DNA from: UBA11710 sp049287025
GTDB lineage: Bacteria; Patescibacteriota; Patescibacteriia; Magasanikbacterales; UBA922
DNA length: 64,000 nt
Reading direction: 5' to 3'
Assembly (NCBI GenBank): GCA_049287025.1
Contig: JBAQFA010000009.1
Location: forward strand, 84,562 to 148,561
Below, in pieces: positions 49,602 through 57,925 of this stretch. A program made the translations under genes and the position numbers. Numbering within the stretch: position 1 is the stretch's first letter; every line of letters starts with the position of its first letter. A model generated the notes under the pieces. That model was not told where the DNA came from. It saw only the letters and a program-made list of their open reading frames with translations, and did not search any database.

Positions 49602-50199
49602 ATTGTTTTATAAGGTCTAAAAAATTTTGTTTTTCTTGATTTTTTGATTGACTTTGAATTAAGACAGCTTCTGATTTGAAAACGGTCGCGAATTGTTTTA
49701 AGCCACATTCTCGTAGAGTATTACCAGTTTGGGTAAGATCGCAAACTGCATCAGACAAGTTTAATCGTGGGGCTACCTCTACTGATCCGGAGACAGTTAT
49801 TATGGTGCTTTGGATTTTGTTTTGTTTAAGAAATTTTTTTAGGATATTAGGATAAGAAGTAGCAATGGTTTTATTTTGTAAATTATTAATATTTTTTATT
49901 TTACTATCTTTTGGACTAGCCATGACTAGTTGGCATTTGCTAAAACCAAGTTTTTTCACTACTTTAGTCTGGTTGTTATTTTCACTAATTACATCTTCGC
50001 CAATAATACCAAAATCAATTAGATTATTATTTACATAATTGGGAATATCATCATCGCGGAGAAAGACTATCTCTATATTTGTCTTAGGGCATTTGGTTAT
50101 TAATTGATTTTTGTTTTGTAAACAAGTTATACCTAAAGAATTTAGAAATAAAATGCTTTCATCTCGCAGATGTCCCTTTTTTTGAATGGCGATTTTCAT
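49588..50199 (-). CDS. hisG: ATP phosphoribosyltransferase, short form
   Basis: 203 residues from the ATG at 50199; upstream codons run through repeats. KIAIQKKGHL, DFGIIGEDVI, and GSVEVAPRLNLSDAVCDLTQTGNTLRE (phosphate site) are intact. It lacks the C-terminal regulatory domain, so it is the short HisG type that usually needs HisZ for feedback control; no hisZ is in the window. First enzyme of the pathway and first gene of the operon. Confidence 0.92.
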   Translation of the reverse strand: MKIAIQKKGHLRDESILFLNSLGITCLQNKNQLITKCPKTNIEIVFLRDDDIPNYVNNNLIDFGIIGEDVISENNNQTKVVKKLGFSKCQLVMASPKDSKIKNINNLQNKTIATSYPNILKKFLKQNKIQSTIITVSGSVEVAPRLNLSDAVCDLTQTGNTLRECGLKQFATVFKSEAVLIQSQSKNQEKQNFLDLIKQYANS

Positions 50200-50336
50200 A
50201 ATATAAGGAATAAAGAGTAAAGAGTAAGCCTGTCCGCAATGCAAGTCCCGATAAAATCGGGATTGCAGGCGGGGAATAAGTTTTTGTAAAATACCGACTT
50301 GAGTTTATCCTGAGCGGAGCCAAAGAGTTCGGGGTA
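50200..50336. other. Spacer between his leader and hisG, with palindromes
   Basis: Contains a GC-rich palindrome (50229-50274, with CCCGAT/ATCGGG inside) and a copy of the CCTGAGCGGAGCCAAAG hairpin type (50308-50334). No gene seen. Confidence 0.6.
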
Positions 50337-50458
50337 AACAAAAAATCGCCTGATTTAGCGATTTGTATGACCTCAAAATAAAACCTGTCTTTGGTTTTAC
50401 CAGAGGCCTATTTTGTGATGGCTTAAATTTTGCTTGAATTTATTGTTCATATTCTTGT
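50337..50458 (-). promoter_or_regulatory. his operon leader with terminator
   Basis: Minus strand from the predicted start at about 50458: a 17-codon ORF, then a compound hairpin (GGCCTC, TAAAACC, GGTTTTA, GAGGTC nested pairs, 50369-50408), then a terminator (AAATCGC ... GGCGATT, T-tract, 50337-50365). Layout of a transcription attenuator. A ribosome on the short ORF would cover the first arms of the hairpin. Confidence 0.6.
50397..50450 (-). CDS. Possible his leader peptide
   Basis: 17 residues, MNNKFKQNLSHHKIGLW, with two adjacent His codons; stop TAA. It begins about 8 nt after the predicted transcription start and overlaps the compound hairpin. His leader peptides elsewhere have longer His runs, so this is suggestive only. 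Confidence 0.35.
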   Translation of the reverse strand: MNNKFKQNLSHHKIGLW

Positions 50459-50493
50459 ATTAACATATTAATACAAATAAAATGATTTGTCAA
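50455..50493 (-). promoter_or_regulatory. his promoter with overlapping operator palindrome
   Basis: Minus strand TTGACA (50488-50493), 17 bp, TAATAT (50465-50470). A perfect inverted repeat TTGTATTAA-N4-TTAATACAA (50455-50476) covers the -10 and start region. The gene of a TrpR-family regulator lies just upstream. Confidence 0.7.
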
Positions 50494-50539
50494 ATATGGG
50501 GTGTGGATAACCACTAATTTTTACACTAATTTGCACTAA

Positions 50540-50568
50540 TAAAAAACTGGCTTATTTGGCCAGTTTTT
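50540..50568 (-). terminator. Terminator overlapping the yerC-like stop
   Basis: Minus strand AAACTGGCC-AAATAA-GCCAGTTT followed by TTT; it separates the regulator from the his promoter. Confidence 0.75.
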
Positions 50569-50836
50569 CTAAAGTCTTTTTATAACCACCTTCACCATGT
50601 TTTAACCAACGGGCGATACGAGTGACAGTCGCGGTACTCATACCAGTTTTGGCGGCGATTTCTCTATAAGTTTTTTTATTATTTATCATCTGAACAGCTT
50701 CCCAGCGATGGGATATTTCGGTTAACTCTTCCAGAGTGCAAAGATCACGAAGAAAGTTGGCGATATCTTTTTCATTGTCTAGTGTAGCTAAGGCTTTGGA
50801 TAAGTTTTTAAGTTGGGGGGTTTTCCAGGTTAACAT
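50552..50836 (-). CDS. YerC/YecD-type TrpR-family DNA-binding protein
   Basis: 94 residues, all helical. FLRDLCTLEELTEISHRWEAVQMI and KTYREIAAKTGMSTATVTRIARWL (helix-turn-helix) are diagnostic of the YerC branch of the TrpR family. Located directly upstream of the his promoter and its palindrome on the same strand, separated by a terminator. I recall YerC being proposed as a histidine-pathway regulator in Gram-positive bacteria; the location here fits that. Ligand (histidine?) is inference. Confidence 0.88.
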   Translation of the reverse strand: MLTWKTPQLKNLSKALATLDNEKDIANFLRDLCTLEELTEISHRWEAVQMINNKKTYREIAAKTGMSTATVTRIARWLKHGEGGYKKTLEKLAK

Positions 50837-50864
50837 ATAACACGGATTAAAAGGAATTAAAGGA

Positions 50865-52181
50865 TTATACGGAATGTTTTGATTGGTCGTCTGTAATTAT
50901 TAGTAAGGCTGGTAATAACCAAAATAAGACTGAGAGATCGTTTTTGATATAAGGAGAGTCAACTAGACCTGTAATAATTATTGTTGTCAAAGAAGCAATT
51001 AGAAAGAATCGTATGTTGGGCATTTTTATGTGTTTTTTGAATAAGGAATAAGGAATAAGGAATAAGGAAATTAAAATTCCAGTAAAACTTACTAGACCTA
51101 ATAAACCTAGATTAACCCACATGGTTAAAAATATATTATGGGGATGATGAAAAATTTCTATGCCTTCACCATTGACTGTGGTGTGGTAAGATTTGATTTT
51201 TTCAGAATAAGAAGCCAGACCAGCACCAGAGATTGGGTTATCTTTGAGAAATTGCCAAGTTTCATTCCAGATAGATAGGCGAATTTGACCAGAGCGATCT
51301 CGGAGGAGAACTTCATTCTTCAGGCCTGAGAGGCTTGAAAGGCTAAAAAGGCTTAAAATGCCAATTATGCCGACTACTACAGTAATCCAACGAGTTTTTT
51401 TATAGAATAAAAGTAAGAGACCGATGCCAGAAATTAATCCGATTAAAGGACCGGTGCCTTTGGAATAAATTATGGCCATCAGATAGCAAATAGCAAATAG
51501 CAAATAGCAAATTAATAATAACCAATTTTTTTGTTTTATTTTGTTCCATTCATGGATGATTAAAAATAGTATTAATGGAATTAAGGGCGCTAAAAATAGT
51601 CCAACAGCATTGGGGAAACCATACCAAGCGGTGACACGGAAGGTATTTTGATTTTGCCAAAAGGCATAAGGAACTAGCCAACCGGTGAGGTGTTGGTAGA
51701 TGGCGAGAAGCGATGTTAAAAAACCGGAAAGAATTAAAGCAAAAATAATATTGTTTACAAAATTTTCTTTTTTTGTAATTAGTAATTGGTAATTAGTAAT
51801 TAGGATAATAAATAATAGTGTAGGTTCAATATAGAACGCTTTCCATTCTCCAAGGGCTGAGCGTGTGTCTGTGGAAATGAATATAGATATAGTAGAAGCA
51901 AGAATAAAAAATGCCACACCAATAAACAGTAGCCAGTGATCAGTGATCAGTGATTTGATTTTTGGAATTATATTTTTATTAAATTTTACAAACCAAATGA
52001 CAATAATAATCCAAAGCATTACTTCCAGTAGAGTCGTGGGAAGTGGGCCGATGTTAAATCTAATTAAATAAGTTGGTAAAAGGAAAAAGAAAAGATAAAG
52101 ACCCCAGGAAAAATTTTTCCAGGTAAAATAAGTAAACAGTAAGCAGTAAACAGTAGGCAATATTATATTAGTTATGAGCAT
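50865..52181 (-). CDS. O-antigen ligase / polymerase family membrane protein
   Basis: 438 residues, about 11 helices. The Wzy_C region is clear: R-x-S-I-W-N-E-T-W-x-FLKDNPISGAGLASY ... HHPHNIFLTMWVNLGLLGL. Such proteins polymerise or ligate lipid-linked glycans on the outer face of the membrane. Five tracts of 7-bp tandem repeats and one 9-bp tract lie within the gene, mostly in codons for membrane helices. Its start overlaps the EamA gene by 14 bp; with the flippase gene it forms an envelope-glycan cluster. Confidence 0.85.
   Translation of the reverse strand: MLITNIILPTVYCLLFTYFTWKNFSWGLYLFFFLLPTYLIRFNIGPLPTTLLEVMLWIIIVIWFVKFNKNIIPKIKSLITDHWLLFIGVAFFILASTISIFISTDTRSALGEWKAFYIEPTLLFIILITNYQLLITKKENFVNNIIFALILSGFLTSLLAIYQHLTGWLVPYAFWQNQNTFRVTAWYGFPNAVGLFLAPLIPLILFLIIHEWNKIKQKNWLLLICYLLFAICYLMAIIYSKGTGPLIGLISGIGLLLLFYKKTRWITVVVGIIGILSLFSLSSLSGLKNEVLLRDRSGQIRLSIWNETWQFLKDNPISGAGLASYSEKIKSYHTTVNGEGIEIFHHPHNIFLTMWVNLGLLGLVSFTGILISLFLIPYSLFKKHIKMPNIRFFLIASLTTIIITGLVDSPYIKNDLSVLFWLLPALLIITDDQSKHSV
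51039..52158. repeat. Heptanucleotide tandem tracts inside the O-antigen ligase-like gene
   Basis: ATAAGGA x4 (51039-51068), ATAGCAA x4 (51483-51511), AGTAATT-type x4 (51778-51804), CAGTGAT x3 (51934-51955), AGTAAAC-type x4 (52131-52158). A 9-bp tract (AGGCTTGAA-type, about 51319-51355) lies between. Period 7 is not a multiple of 3. Confidence 0.85.
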
Positions 52182-53076
52182 ATCTGGTTAATTTTGGATC
52201 AACGGATTTTCTTTTTATAGTAAAATAAACCCCTATGGCCATAAATATTATACCTATCCATTTATAAAGACTAATTTCTTCTTTTAAAATAAATATCAAA
52301 ATAAACAAACTAGAGATTGGGAAAGTCATAATTAGGGAAATAGTTTTTGAGATATCAAGTCGTTTTAAACCCTCATAGAATAATATACTAGATATTGCCA
52401 TTATGGCAGAGCCACTTATAAATATTATTAGTAAATTATCAGTAAGAGTTTTTTTAATGTCTAAATCAGGTGATATAAAATGTGATATCGTTAGCAGTAT
52501 TAGGCCACCTATTAAAAAACGAAAGAATAAAATTACTGATGGAGCAACCAAATTGAGAGCTTTTTTTGCATAAAAATTTCCAAAAGGATAACATAGAGTG
52601 CTTAATACTATAAGTAGATCCCCAGCATTTAATTTTAGGCTACCATTGTACATTATAAATAGAGCACCAAAAAAAATTCCACTCGCACCAAATATTTTGT
52701 ATAGACTTGTGCGTTCACCAAAGAAAGGAGTTATAATCATTGTAAAAATTATCTCCGATAAAAGTAAAAGTGAAGTGTTTAATCCGGATGTTTTACTAGC
52801 ACCAATGAAAAAGAGATAGTAAGGAATAACTATGATTAATAGAGTTACTAGTAAAATATAAAAATAACTTTTTGTATCTAATAAACTTTTAGTATTTTTA
52901 GTTAATATAACATAGATAAGGCAAGTTAGGCTGGCAAAAATAGATGAAATCCCTGCATAAAAAATAGGATCAATATGTTTTGTTCCACTATTTATTACTA
53001 TTGCAAATGCTCCCCAGAGTATTGATTGAGTTAGTAAGAAAAACACCCCAGTTGTTTCTGGTTTTAATTTAAACAT
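52168..53076 (-). CDS. EamA/DMT family transporter
   Basis: 302 residues, ten membrane helices in two five-helix EamA repeats (second repeat from about residue 150). LLTQSILWGAFAIVINSG and the repeat ends KIFGASGIFFGALFIMYNG / KWIGIIFMAIGVYFTI are typical. Exports or imports a small metabolite; substrate unknown. Overlaps the flippase gene by 8 bp and the ligase gene by 14 bp, so one operon. Confidence 0.88.
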   Translation of the reverse strand: MFKLKPETTGVFFLLTQSILWGAFAIVINSGTKHIDPIFYAGISSIFASLTCLIYVILTKNTKSLLDTKSYFYILLVTLLIIVIPYYLFFIGASKTSGLNTSLLLLSEIIFTMIITPFFGERTSLYKIFGASGIFFGALFIMYNGSLKLNAGDLLIVLSTLCYPFGNFYAKKALNLVAPSVILFFRFLIGGLILLTISHFISPDLDIKKTLTDNLLIIFISGSAIMAISSILFYEGLKRLDISKTISLIMTFPISSLFILIFILKEEISLYKWIGIIFMAIGVYFTIKRKSVDPKLTRYAHN

Positions 53077-54496
53077 CTTTTTTAATAGAAATGATTTCTG
53101 AAATCGTCTGTTTAGAAATTCCTTTGGTCAATATTAATATTAAACCATAGACGACAATACCAATTATGGCTAACACAATAATATTTAATTGTTTTAAATA
53201 TAAAAGTGTGATTCCCATCACTAGACTGGCAAAAATAATCTTTCCAAAAGTATTTAATTTTAATTTTTCTTTGGTATGTTTTTTTATTACAAACCATAAT
53301 AAAATTCCCGCATAAAGTTCAGAAAAAACTGTCATCCAGGCACCGCCATACATACCATAGAGGGGAATAAATATTAAATAACCAACTAAAGTAATAATAG
53401 AATCTGAAATATATATCCACATGGTTTGTTTTTGTTTATTAATGGCTACGGCTGTATGACCAAAGACCGCACCAAGATAAAGGCCAAAAACTGCCAAAGA
53501 TAAAATTTGTAAAATTGGAGTGGCATCTATAAAATTTACTCCGCCGACTAACAAAATAATTTTATCGGCCAGAATTATGGAAGCCACTAAAATTGGCACA
53601 GCCAAGAGCATAAGAGTATCAAAAGACATTTGGTAATATTTTTTGAAATGATCTTTGATATCACGTGACCAATGGTAAGCCATGAGCGGGAGCATGACGC
53701 CCATAATCATCATAGCGGTCTGAGAAAAAATATCTATTACGCGATAAGCCGCGCCATACAGACCAACTTCGGTTTGAGTTTTGAATATAGACAAAAGAAT
53801 AGTATCACCTTTGAGATAAATGACATTGAAAATAATAGAAATGGCAATGGGCCACATTTTTATAATAATACTTTTCCAAATTGTTAGATCAAACCCAAAA
53901 GAGATGGGCGTATATTTTTTGGCGGATAACAAAAGAAAAGCGGTGTAGGCCACGCTGTTCAAAACCACAACCCACATAACAGAAATAAAATCCATTTGTT
54001 GTTTTATCAACAACCAAAGTCCGACCACCAAAACGATTCTGCCAATGTTTTCACCAATCGCTTGAATATGCATTTTTAATCTGGTTTGAAAAAAACCAAG
54101 TAAGACTTGGTTCATGGCTACTGACAAGAAAGTAATAGTACTGATAGCAATGGCGATTTTTATTTCTGTATTATAAGGAAAAAATAACGCAATGGCTGGA
54201 GCTAAAGCTAAAAATATTAAAGCGGTCACAAATCTAAAACCAAGTAAATTTTTGAATAGTTTAGCTTTGTCATGCTCAGGCTCACTTAACATTTGGGCAC
54301 TAACAGGGATTAGACCAAAATCAATCATAATGCCAATAAATTGCAAAAAAGCCATGGTCGTAATATACCAGCCAAATTTTTCTTGACCTAAGTATCTAGT
54401 CATCAACCCTAAGGCCAAAAGACCTAAAGCAGTAGAGAATATTTTGCCAATTATTTGATAAATTGTGTTGTGGGCGATTGTCCTCGTTGTTGTCAT
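53069..54496 (-). CDS. Polysaccharide flippase (Wzx/MVF type)
   Basis: 475 residues, about 12-14 helices. N-terminal TIAHNTIYQIIGKIFSTALGLLALGLMTRYLG and the DFGLIPVSAQMLSE motif match oligosaccharide flippases. It would move lipid-linked glycan units across the membrane for the ligase/polymerase encoded downstream. First gene of its operon. Confidence 0.9.
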   Translation of the reverse strand: MTTTRTIAHNTIYQIIGKIFSTALGLLALGLMTRYLGQEKFGWYITTMAFLQFIGIMIDFGLIPVSAQMLSEPEHDKAKLFKNLLGFRFVTALIFLALAPAIALFFPYNTEIKIAIAISTITFLSVAMNQVLLGFFQTRLKMHIQAIGENIGRIVLVVGLWLLIKQQMDFISVMWVVVLNSVAYTAFLLLSAKKYTPISFGFDLTIWKSIIIKMWPIAISIIFNVIYLKGDTILLSIFKTQTEVGLYGAAYRVIDIFSQTAMMIMGVMLPLMAYHWSRDIKDHFKKYYQMSFDTLMLLAVPILVASIILADKIILLVGGVNFIDATPILQILSLAVFGLYLGAVFGHTAVAINKQKQTMWIYISDSIITLVGYLIFIPLYGMYGGAWMTVFSELYAGILLWFVIKKHTKEKLKLNTFGKIIFASLVMGITLLYLKQLNIIVLAIIGIVVYGLILILTKGISKQTISEIISIKKDV

Positions 54497-54579
54497 ATAT
54501 TAGTTATTTAAAGTAATCTTATCATTTTTTCTCTAAAATTACAACAATATTTGTTAATATTTAAAAAAAGTTTTGGATA

Positions 54580-54588
54580 TGTTATAAT
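54580..54588 (+). promoter_or_regulatory. Extended -10 promoter of the SpoIID-domain gene
   Basis: TG-T-TATAAT ending 8 bp before the ATG at 54597; the message would be leaderless. Confidence 0.65.
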
Positions 54589-54596
54589 ATTCATCT

Positions 54597-56408
54597 ATGA
54601 ATAAAAAAACCATATTTTTCGCTATAATATTTAGTCTATTTTTATCCAATTCAGTTAAAGCCGTTGAACCAGAGGTAGTAGTAAAAGATGAGGCCTATAC
54701 TGCCAAATATGTCTCTCAGTCAGTGTCTGATCCAATTGAAATTGAGGCTGGGAGTACAAAGACTGTGGTAATAAAATTTAAAAATACCGGTACGGCTATT
54801 TGGAATTCTTCGGGTAGTCGTTTTATTTCTGCCTATACTATGGAGCCAAGAGATCGTGTGTCTGTTTTTAAAGGTAAAAATTGGACTAGTGGCAAACAAA
54901 CTGGAAAAATATCAGCCCAAGTAAAACCGGGTGGAGTGGTCGAACTCTCAATTGATCTTCAAGCGCCAGAAAAAACGGGTGAATATATAGAAAAATTTTA
55001 TTTAGCTGCCGAAAATTATTCTTGGGTAAAGAATGGTTATTTTTATTTCAAAATAAAAGTTGTGCCAAAAAAGATAGTAGAAACACCAGTAGAAAATGAA
55101 ATAATTCCGAGTGTAAATGATTCTAGTTATGTTGCCAAAAGATTAATTTTGAGTAAGAAGTCGGTGACAGCTCCTGGGGGAGAACAGACCAAGATTGTTA
55201 TTGGTTATCAAAATAATGGCAAGAACACTTGGAATAAATATAAATTGACTAATGAAGATAAAAATTATTTTGATAGCACTTGGGGTAGTAGTGGAAAAGT
55301 ATTGGAAAAAGCCGAAGAAATTTTACCAACTAAGTTTTTAAGGGAAACTTTTTATTTTCGTATCCCAGCCAAAAAAGGTGATTATATTGCTAAGTTTAAA
55401 TTAGAGATTGATGAAGGAAAATTTATTGATGAAATTAATATCCCAATCACAGTGACAGCTGACGCTCCAGATGATTATCAAGTGTCAGAATTAGAAACAG
55501 AAGTAGAAGATAATGGTGTAATAAATAATATTCGTTTGGAAAATGAACCAAGAGTAAGAGTGGGAATAACGGCACCAGAAACAAATTTTATTCAATTTCG
55601 GTCTTATGATGATGATTACAATGTTTTTGATGGTAATAAATTACAGGGCGTTTTGGCAAAACGAAAGTTTGCGGTTATTAAATATAATGATGGCGAATAT
55701 AATTTTAAAGGTGGAGATTTAGATTTTGATAGTGATAATTTTATCCGTCTGGAACCAATTACTAATTCTCATGCGATTTTTCATATTCCAAATTTAAATA
55801 CCCGGGTAGCCAAGTGGGTGGATCCAAATAAACTATTTAATAAATATCGCGGAGCTGTAGAGTATCGTCAAGGTACAGTTGATAAAAAAATGTATATAGT
55901 GAATGATGTCTTACTTGAGGATTATGTAAAAGGTATGGCTGAGGTGGGGAGAGCAGATCCAATTGAATTTATAAAAGCGAATCTGGTAGCAGCGCGTAAT
56001 TATGCCTATATTGCCAAAAATAAATATCCATTTTTTGATGTAGTGGCTAATACTTATGACCAACTTTATTTAGGGTTTGAAGCGGAAGAAGTTTTGCCAA
56101 TGGTAGTAGAGGCACAAGAGGCGACACGGGGAATGTTTGTTACTTATAATAATGAAGTAGTGACTACACCATATTTTGGCAATAGCAATGGCAAGACTAA
56201 GAGTTTTTCTAGTGTTTGGGGTGGGGCCAATAAGCCTTGGTTAGTGTCAGTGGTGGCTGATTATGATAAAGGAAAAAAGCTGTTTGGTCATGGGGTGGGT
56301 ATGAGTCAGCGCGATGCCAATTTACGCGCAAAAAATGAGGGATTAAATTTTGTGGGATTATTAAAACATTATTATACAGGGGTGAAGGTGGAGAAGTTGT
56401 ATGAATAA
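54597..56408 (+). CDS. Secreted SpoIID/LytB-domain protein with two NBR1-like Ig domains
   Basis: 603 residues. Signal peptide 1-22. Two Ig-like domains (about 35-155 and 180-290) with the N-T-G-T-A-I-W-N motif and its degenerate repeat N-N-G-K-N-T-W-N, as in NBR1-type (FW) domains. C-terminal SpoIID domain (about 410-600): VLLEDYVKGMAEVG, KANLVAARNYAY, SNGKTKSFSSVWGG, and GHGVGMSQRDA. SpoIID proteins cleave peptidoglycan glycan strands with denuded stems. Probably a surface cell-wall enzyme. Confidence 0.85.
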   Translation: MNKKTIFFAIIFSLFLSNSVKAVEPEVVVKDEAYTAKYVSQSVSDPIEIEAGSTKTVVIKFKNTGTAIWNSSGSRFISAYTMEPRDRVSVFKGKNWTSGKQTGKISAQVKPGGVVELSIDLQAPEKTGEYIEKFYLAAENYSWVKNGYFYFKIKVVPKKIVETPVENEIIPSVNDSSYVAKRLILSKKSVTAPGGEQTKIVIGYQNNGKNTWNKYKLTNEDKNYFDSTWGSSGKVLEKAEEILPTKFLRETFYFRIPAKKGDYIAKFKLEIDEGKFIDEINIPITVTADAPDDYQVSELETEVEDNGVINNIRLENEPRVRVGITAPETNFIQFRSYDDDYNVFDGNKLQGVLAKRKFAVIKYNDGEYNFKGGDLDFDSDNFIRLEPITNSHAIFHIPNLNTRVAKWVDPNKLFNKYRGAVEYRQGTVDKKMYIVNDVLLEDYVKGMAEVGRADPIEFIKANLVAARNYAYIAKNKYPFFDVVANTYDQLYLGFEAEEVLPMVVEAQEATRGMFVTYNNEVVTTPYFGNSNGKTKSFSSVWGGANKPWLVSVVADYDKGKKLFGHGVGMSQRDANLRAKNEGLNFVGLLKHYYTGVKVEKLYE

Positions 56409-56454
56409 CACATATCACATACAACATATCACGTAACACAAATCATATATTTTT
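56406..56454. repeat. Heptamer tract after the SpoIID gene
   Basis: CACATAT, CACATAC, AACATAT, CACGTAA, CACAAAT in a row. Related tracts at 28665 and 34073. Confidence 0.7.
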
Positions 56455-56474
56455 CGGTTTGGTTTGTAAATTAA

Positions 56475-56502
56475 AAAATCCTGATTAAAATCAGGTTTTT
56501 TT
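56475..56502. terminator. Hairpin after the methylase gene
   Basis: AAAATCCTGATT-AAAATCAGGTTTTTTT: AAAAACCTGATT/AATCAGG pairing with T-tract on either strand. Confidence 0.7.
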
Positions 56503-57582
56503 AAATCTATAAATTGTCCGGCCAACATGTTGTTTGGGTCTGTGGTACAAAAGTGATTCTTCTTTGTCAAATGGCATAATGGCAAAACCCGATTTTAAAA
56601 TAGTTTTTATACAATCTATTTTTATCCATTCGTCTTGGTGTCTAAATTGAGGAATTACAATCACAACTGTGCCATTGTCTTTGAGAATTTTGTAAAAAGA
56701 TTTGAAACTTTCTATATATAATTTTGCTAGTTCATTGGCTTGTTTTTGTAAAGTGATTTTATTTTCATTCCCGCGCAATGGTTTACCCAAATATGGCTCG
56801 GTTACGATAGTACTGATAGAATTGGGAATTATAATCTGATGAAGTTGTGTTGCGTCGCATTCATGAAGTTTGTATTTTAAATCTATTACTTGATAAGTAT
56901 CTTTTATCCAAAGTATATTTTTTTCTGTATCATCAACAGCTTTGGGAGAGATATCAGAACCAAGCAGATATTTATAACCCATGACCATGGCTTCGGTCAA
57001 AACAGTTCCAGAACCGCAAAAGGGATCTAGAATGGTTTTTGTTTTATCTACCAAAGACAAGTTTATCATTATTTTGGCTAATTTTGGTGGCAACATCCCA
57101 GACTTATCATCACTACCAGGGCGATCAAAATCGCGTTCACCCATTGCTTCAAAAGGCTGAATTGCTGAAGTATAAAAAAGTTTTTTGTCTACTACTGTTA
57201 AATCAGTTTGTCTTTTTACTAGATTGTTGTGGAGAATTGTGGCCGTGTTTTTGGGTTCTACATAGCGAGCCGATAGACCAGCTGATTTCAATTCTTTTTT
57301 AGTGTTAATACCAAGGTTTTGATCATTAATAGAAAAAATAATTTTTCCATATTTGGTTTTTAGATAATCAACCAAGCTTAATTCCACTTCTTCACCAATC
57401 TTTATAATACCACCCAATTGATTAATTAATTCATCAGTATCCAGCTTTTTTTTAATTTCCAAAATTAAATATTCATTATTTTTAAATATTTCTTTATAAG
57501 AAATTTTTCTTTGCGAAAACACTGCCTCAAGTTCGGCAGTGGAGATGTGAGGTTGGTGTCCAAGTTGAAAAAGATATAGCAT
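56491..57582 (-). CDS. Trm11/TrmG10-like RNA guanine N2-methyltransferase
   Basis: 363 residues. N-terminal THUMP-like half (about 1-150), then a Rossmann methylase: DPFCGSGTVLTEAM (SAM site), GSDISPKAVDDTEKNI, and TEPYLG in place of the usual (D/N)PPY. MGERDFDRPGSDDKSGMLPPKLAKIMINLS before it is typical of Trm11/TrmG10 enzymes, which methylate tRNA guanine. Lies 4 bp after the pilus operon's last gene, possibly co-transcribed. Confidence 0.82.
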   Translation of the reverse strand: MLYLFQLGHQPHISTAELEAVFSQRKISYKEIFKNNEYLILEIKKKLDTDELINQLGGIIKIGEEVELSLVDYLKTKYGKIIFSINDQNLGINTKKELKSAGLSARYVEPKNTATILHNNLVKRQTDLTVVDKKLFYTSAIQPFEAMGERDFDRPGSDDKSGMLPPKLAKIMINLSLVDKTKTILDPFCGSGTVLTEAMVMGYKYLLGSDISPKAVDDTEKNILWIKDTYQVIDLKYKLHECDATQLHQIIIPNSISTIVTEPYLGKPLRGNENKITLQKQANELAKLYIESFKSFYKILKDNGTVVIVIPQFRHQDEWIKIDCIKTILKSGFAIMPFDKEESLLYHRPKQHVGRTIYRFKKT

Positions 57583-57586
57583 AAAA

Positions 57587-57925
57587 TTATTCTGGTTTTT
57601 TTTCTTCTACTATCACCTGGGGAACATTAAAAGGATCTTTGGTAAGATTTATTGGTGTACTATCATTTTTTTCTTCCCAAGCTTTTTTGGTGGTTTCATA
57701 TTTATTAAAATCAATTATTTCTACCATGGGGCTATTTTTGGCCATAATAATCATCTCAGCTTGGGTAATGGTATCAAAAATATTTTTATAAATAAAAATA
57801 ATACTAACAGTGGAGCCAATTAATAACAAACCAATAAAAATTAAGCTAACAATACGTAATTGTATGAATTGGCCGTATTCTTTGGATTGGTAAGCATCTT
57901 TTTTTTGAGTTTTATTTATTGTCCA
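57587..57925 (-). CDS. Small membrane protein at the end of the pilus operon
   Basis: 112 residues from the ATG at 57925, which overlaps the end of pilO by 14 bp (the longer frame starts within pilO). One membrane helix (about 30-53), short N-terminal cytoplasmic part and an acidic extracytoplasmic tail. Position matches PilP in other pilus operons but the sequence gives no support for that family. Unknown. Confidence 0.6.
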   Translation of the reverse strand, partial: WTINKTQKKDAYQSKEYGQFIQLRIVSLIFIGLLLIGSTVSIIFIYKNIFDTITQAEMIIMAKNSPMVEIIDFNKYETTKKAWEEKNDSTPINLTKDPFNVPQVIVEEKKPE

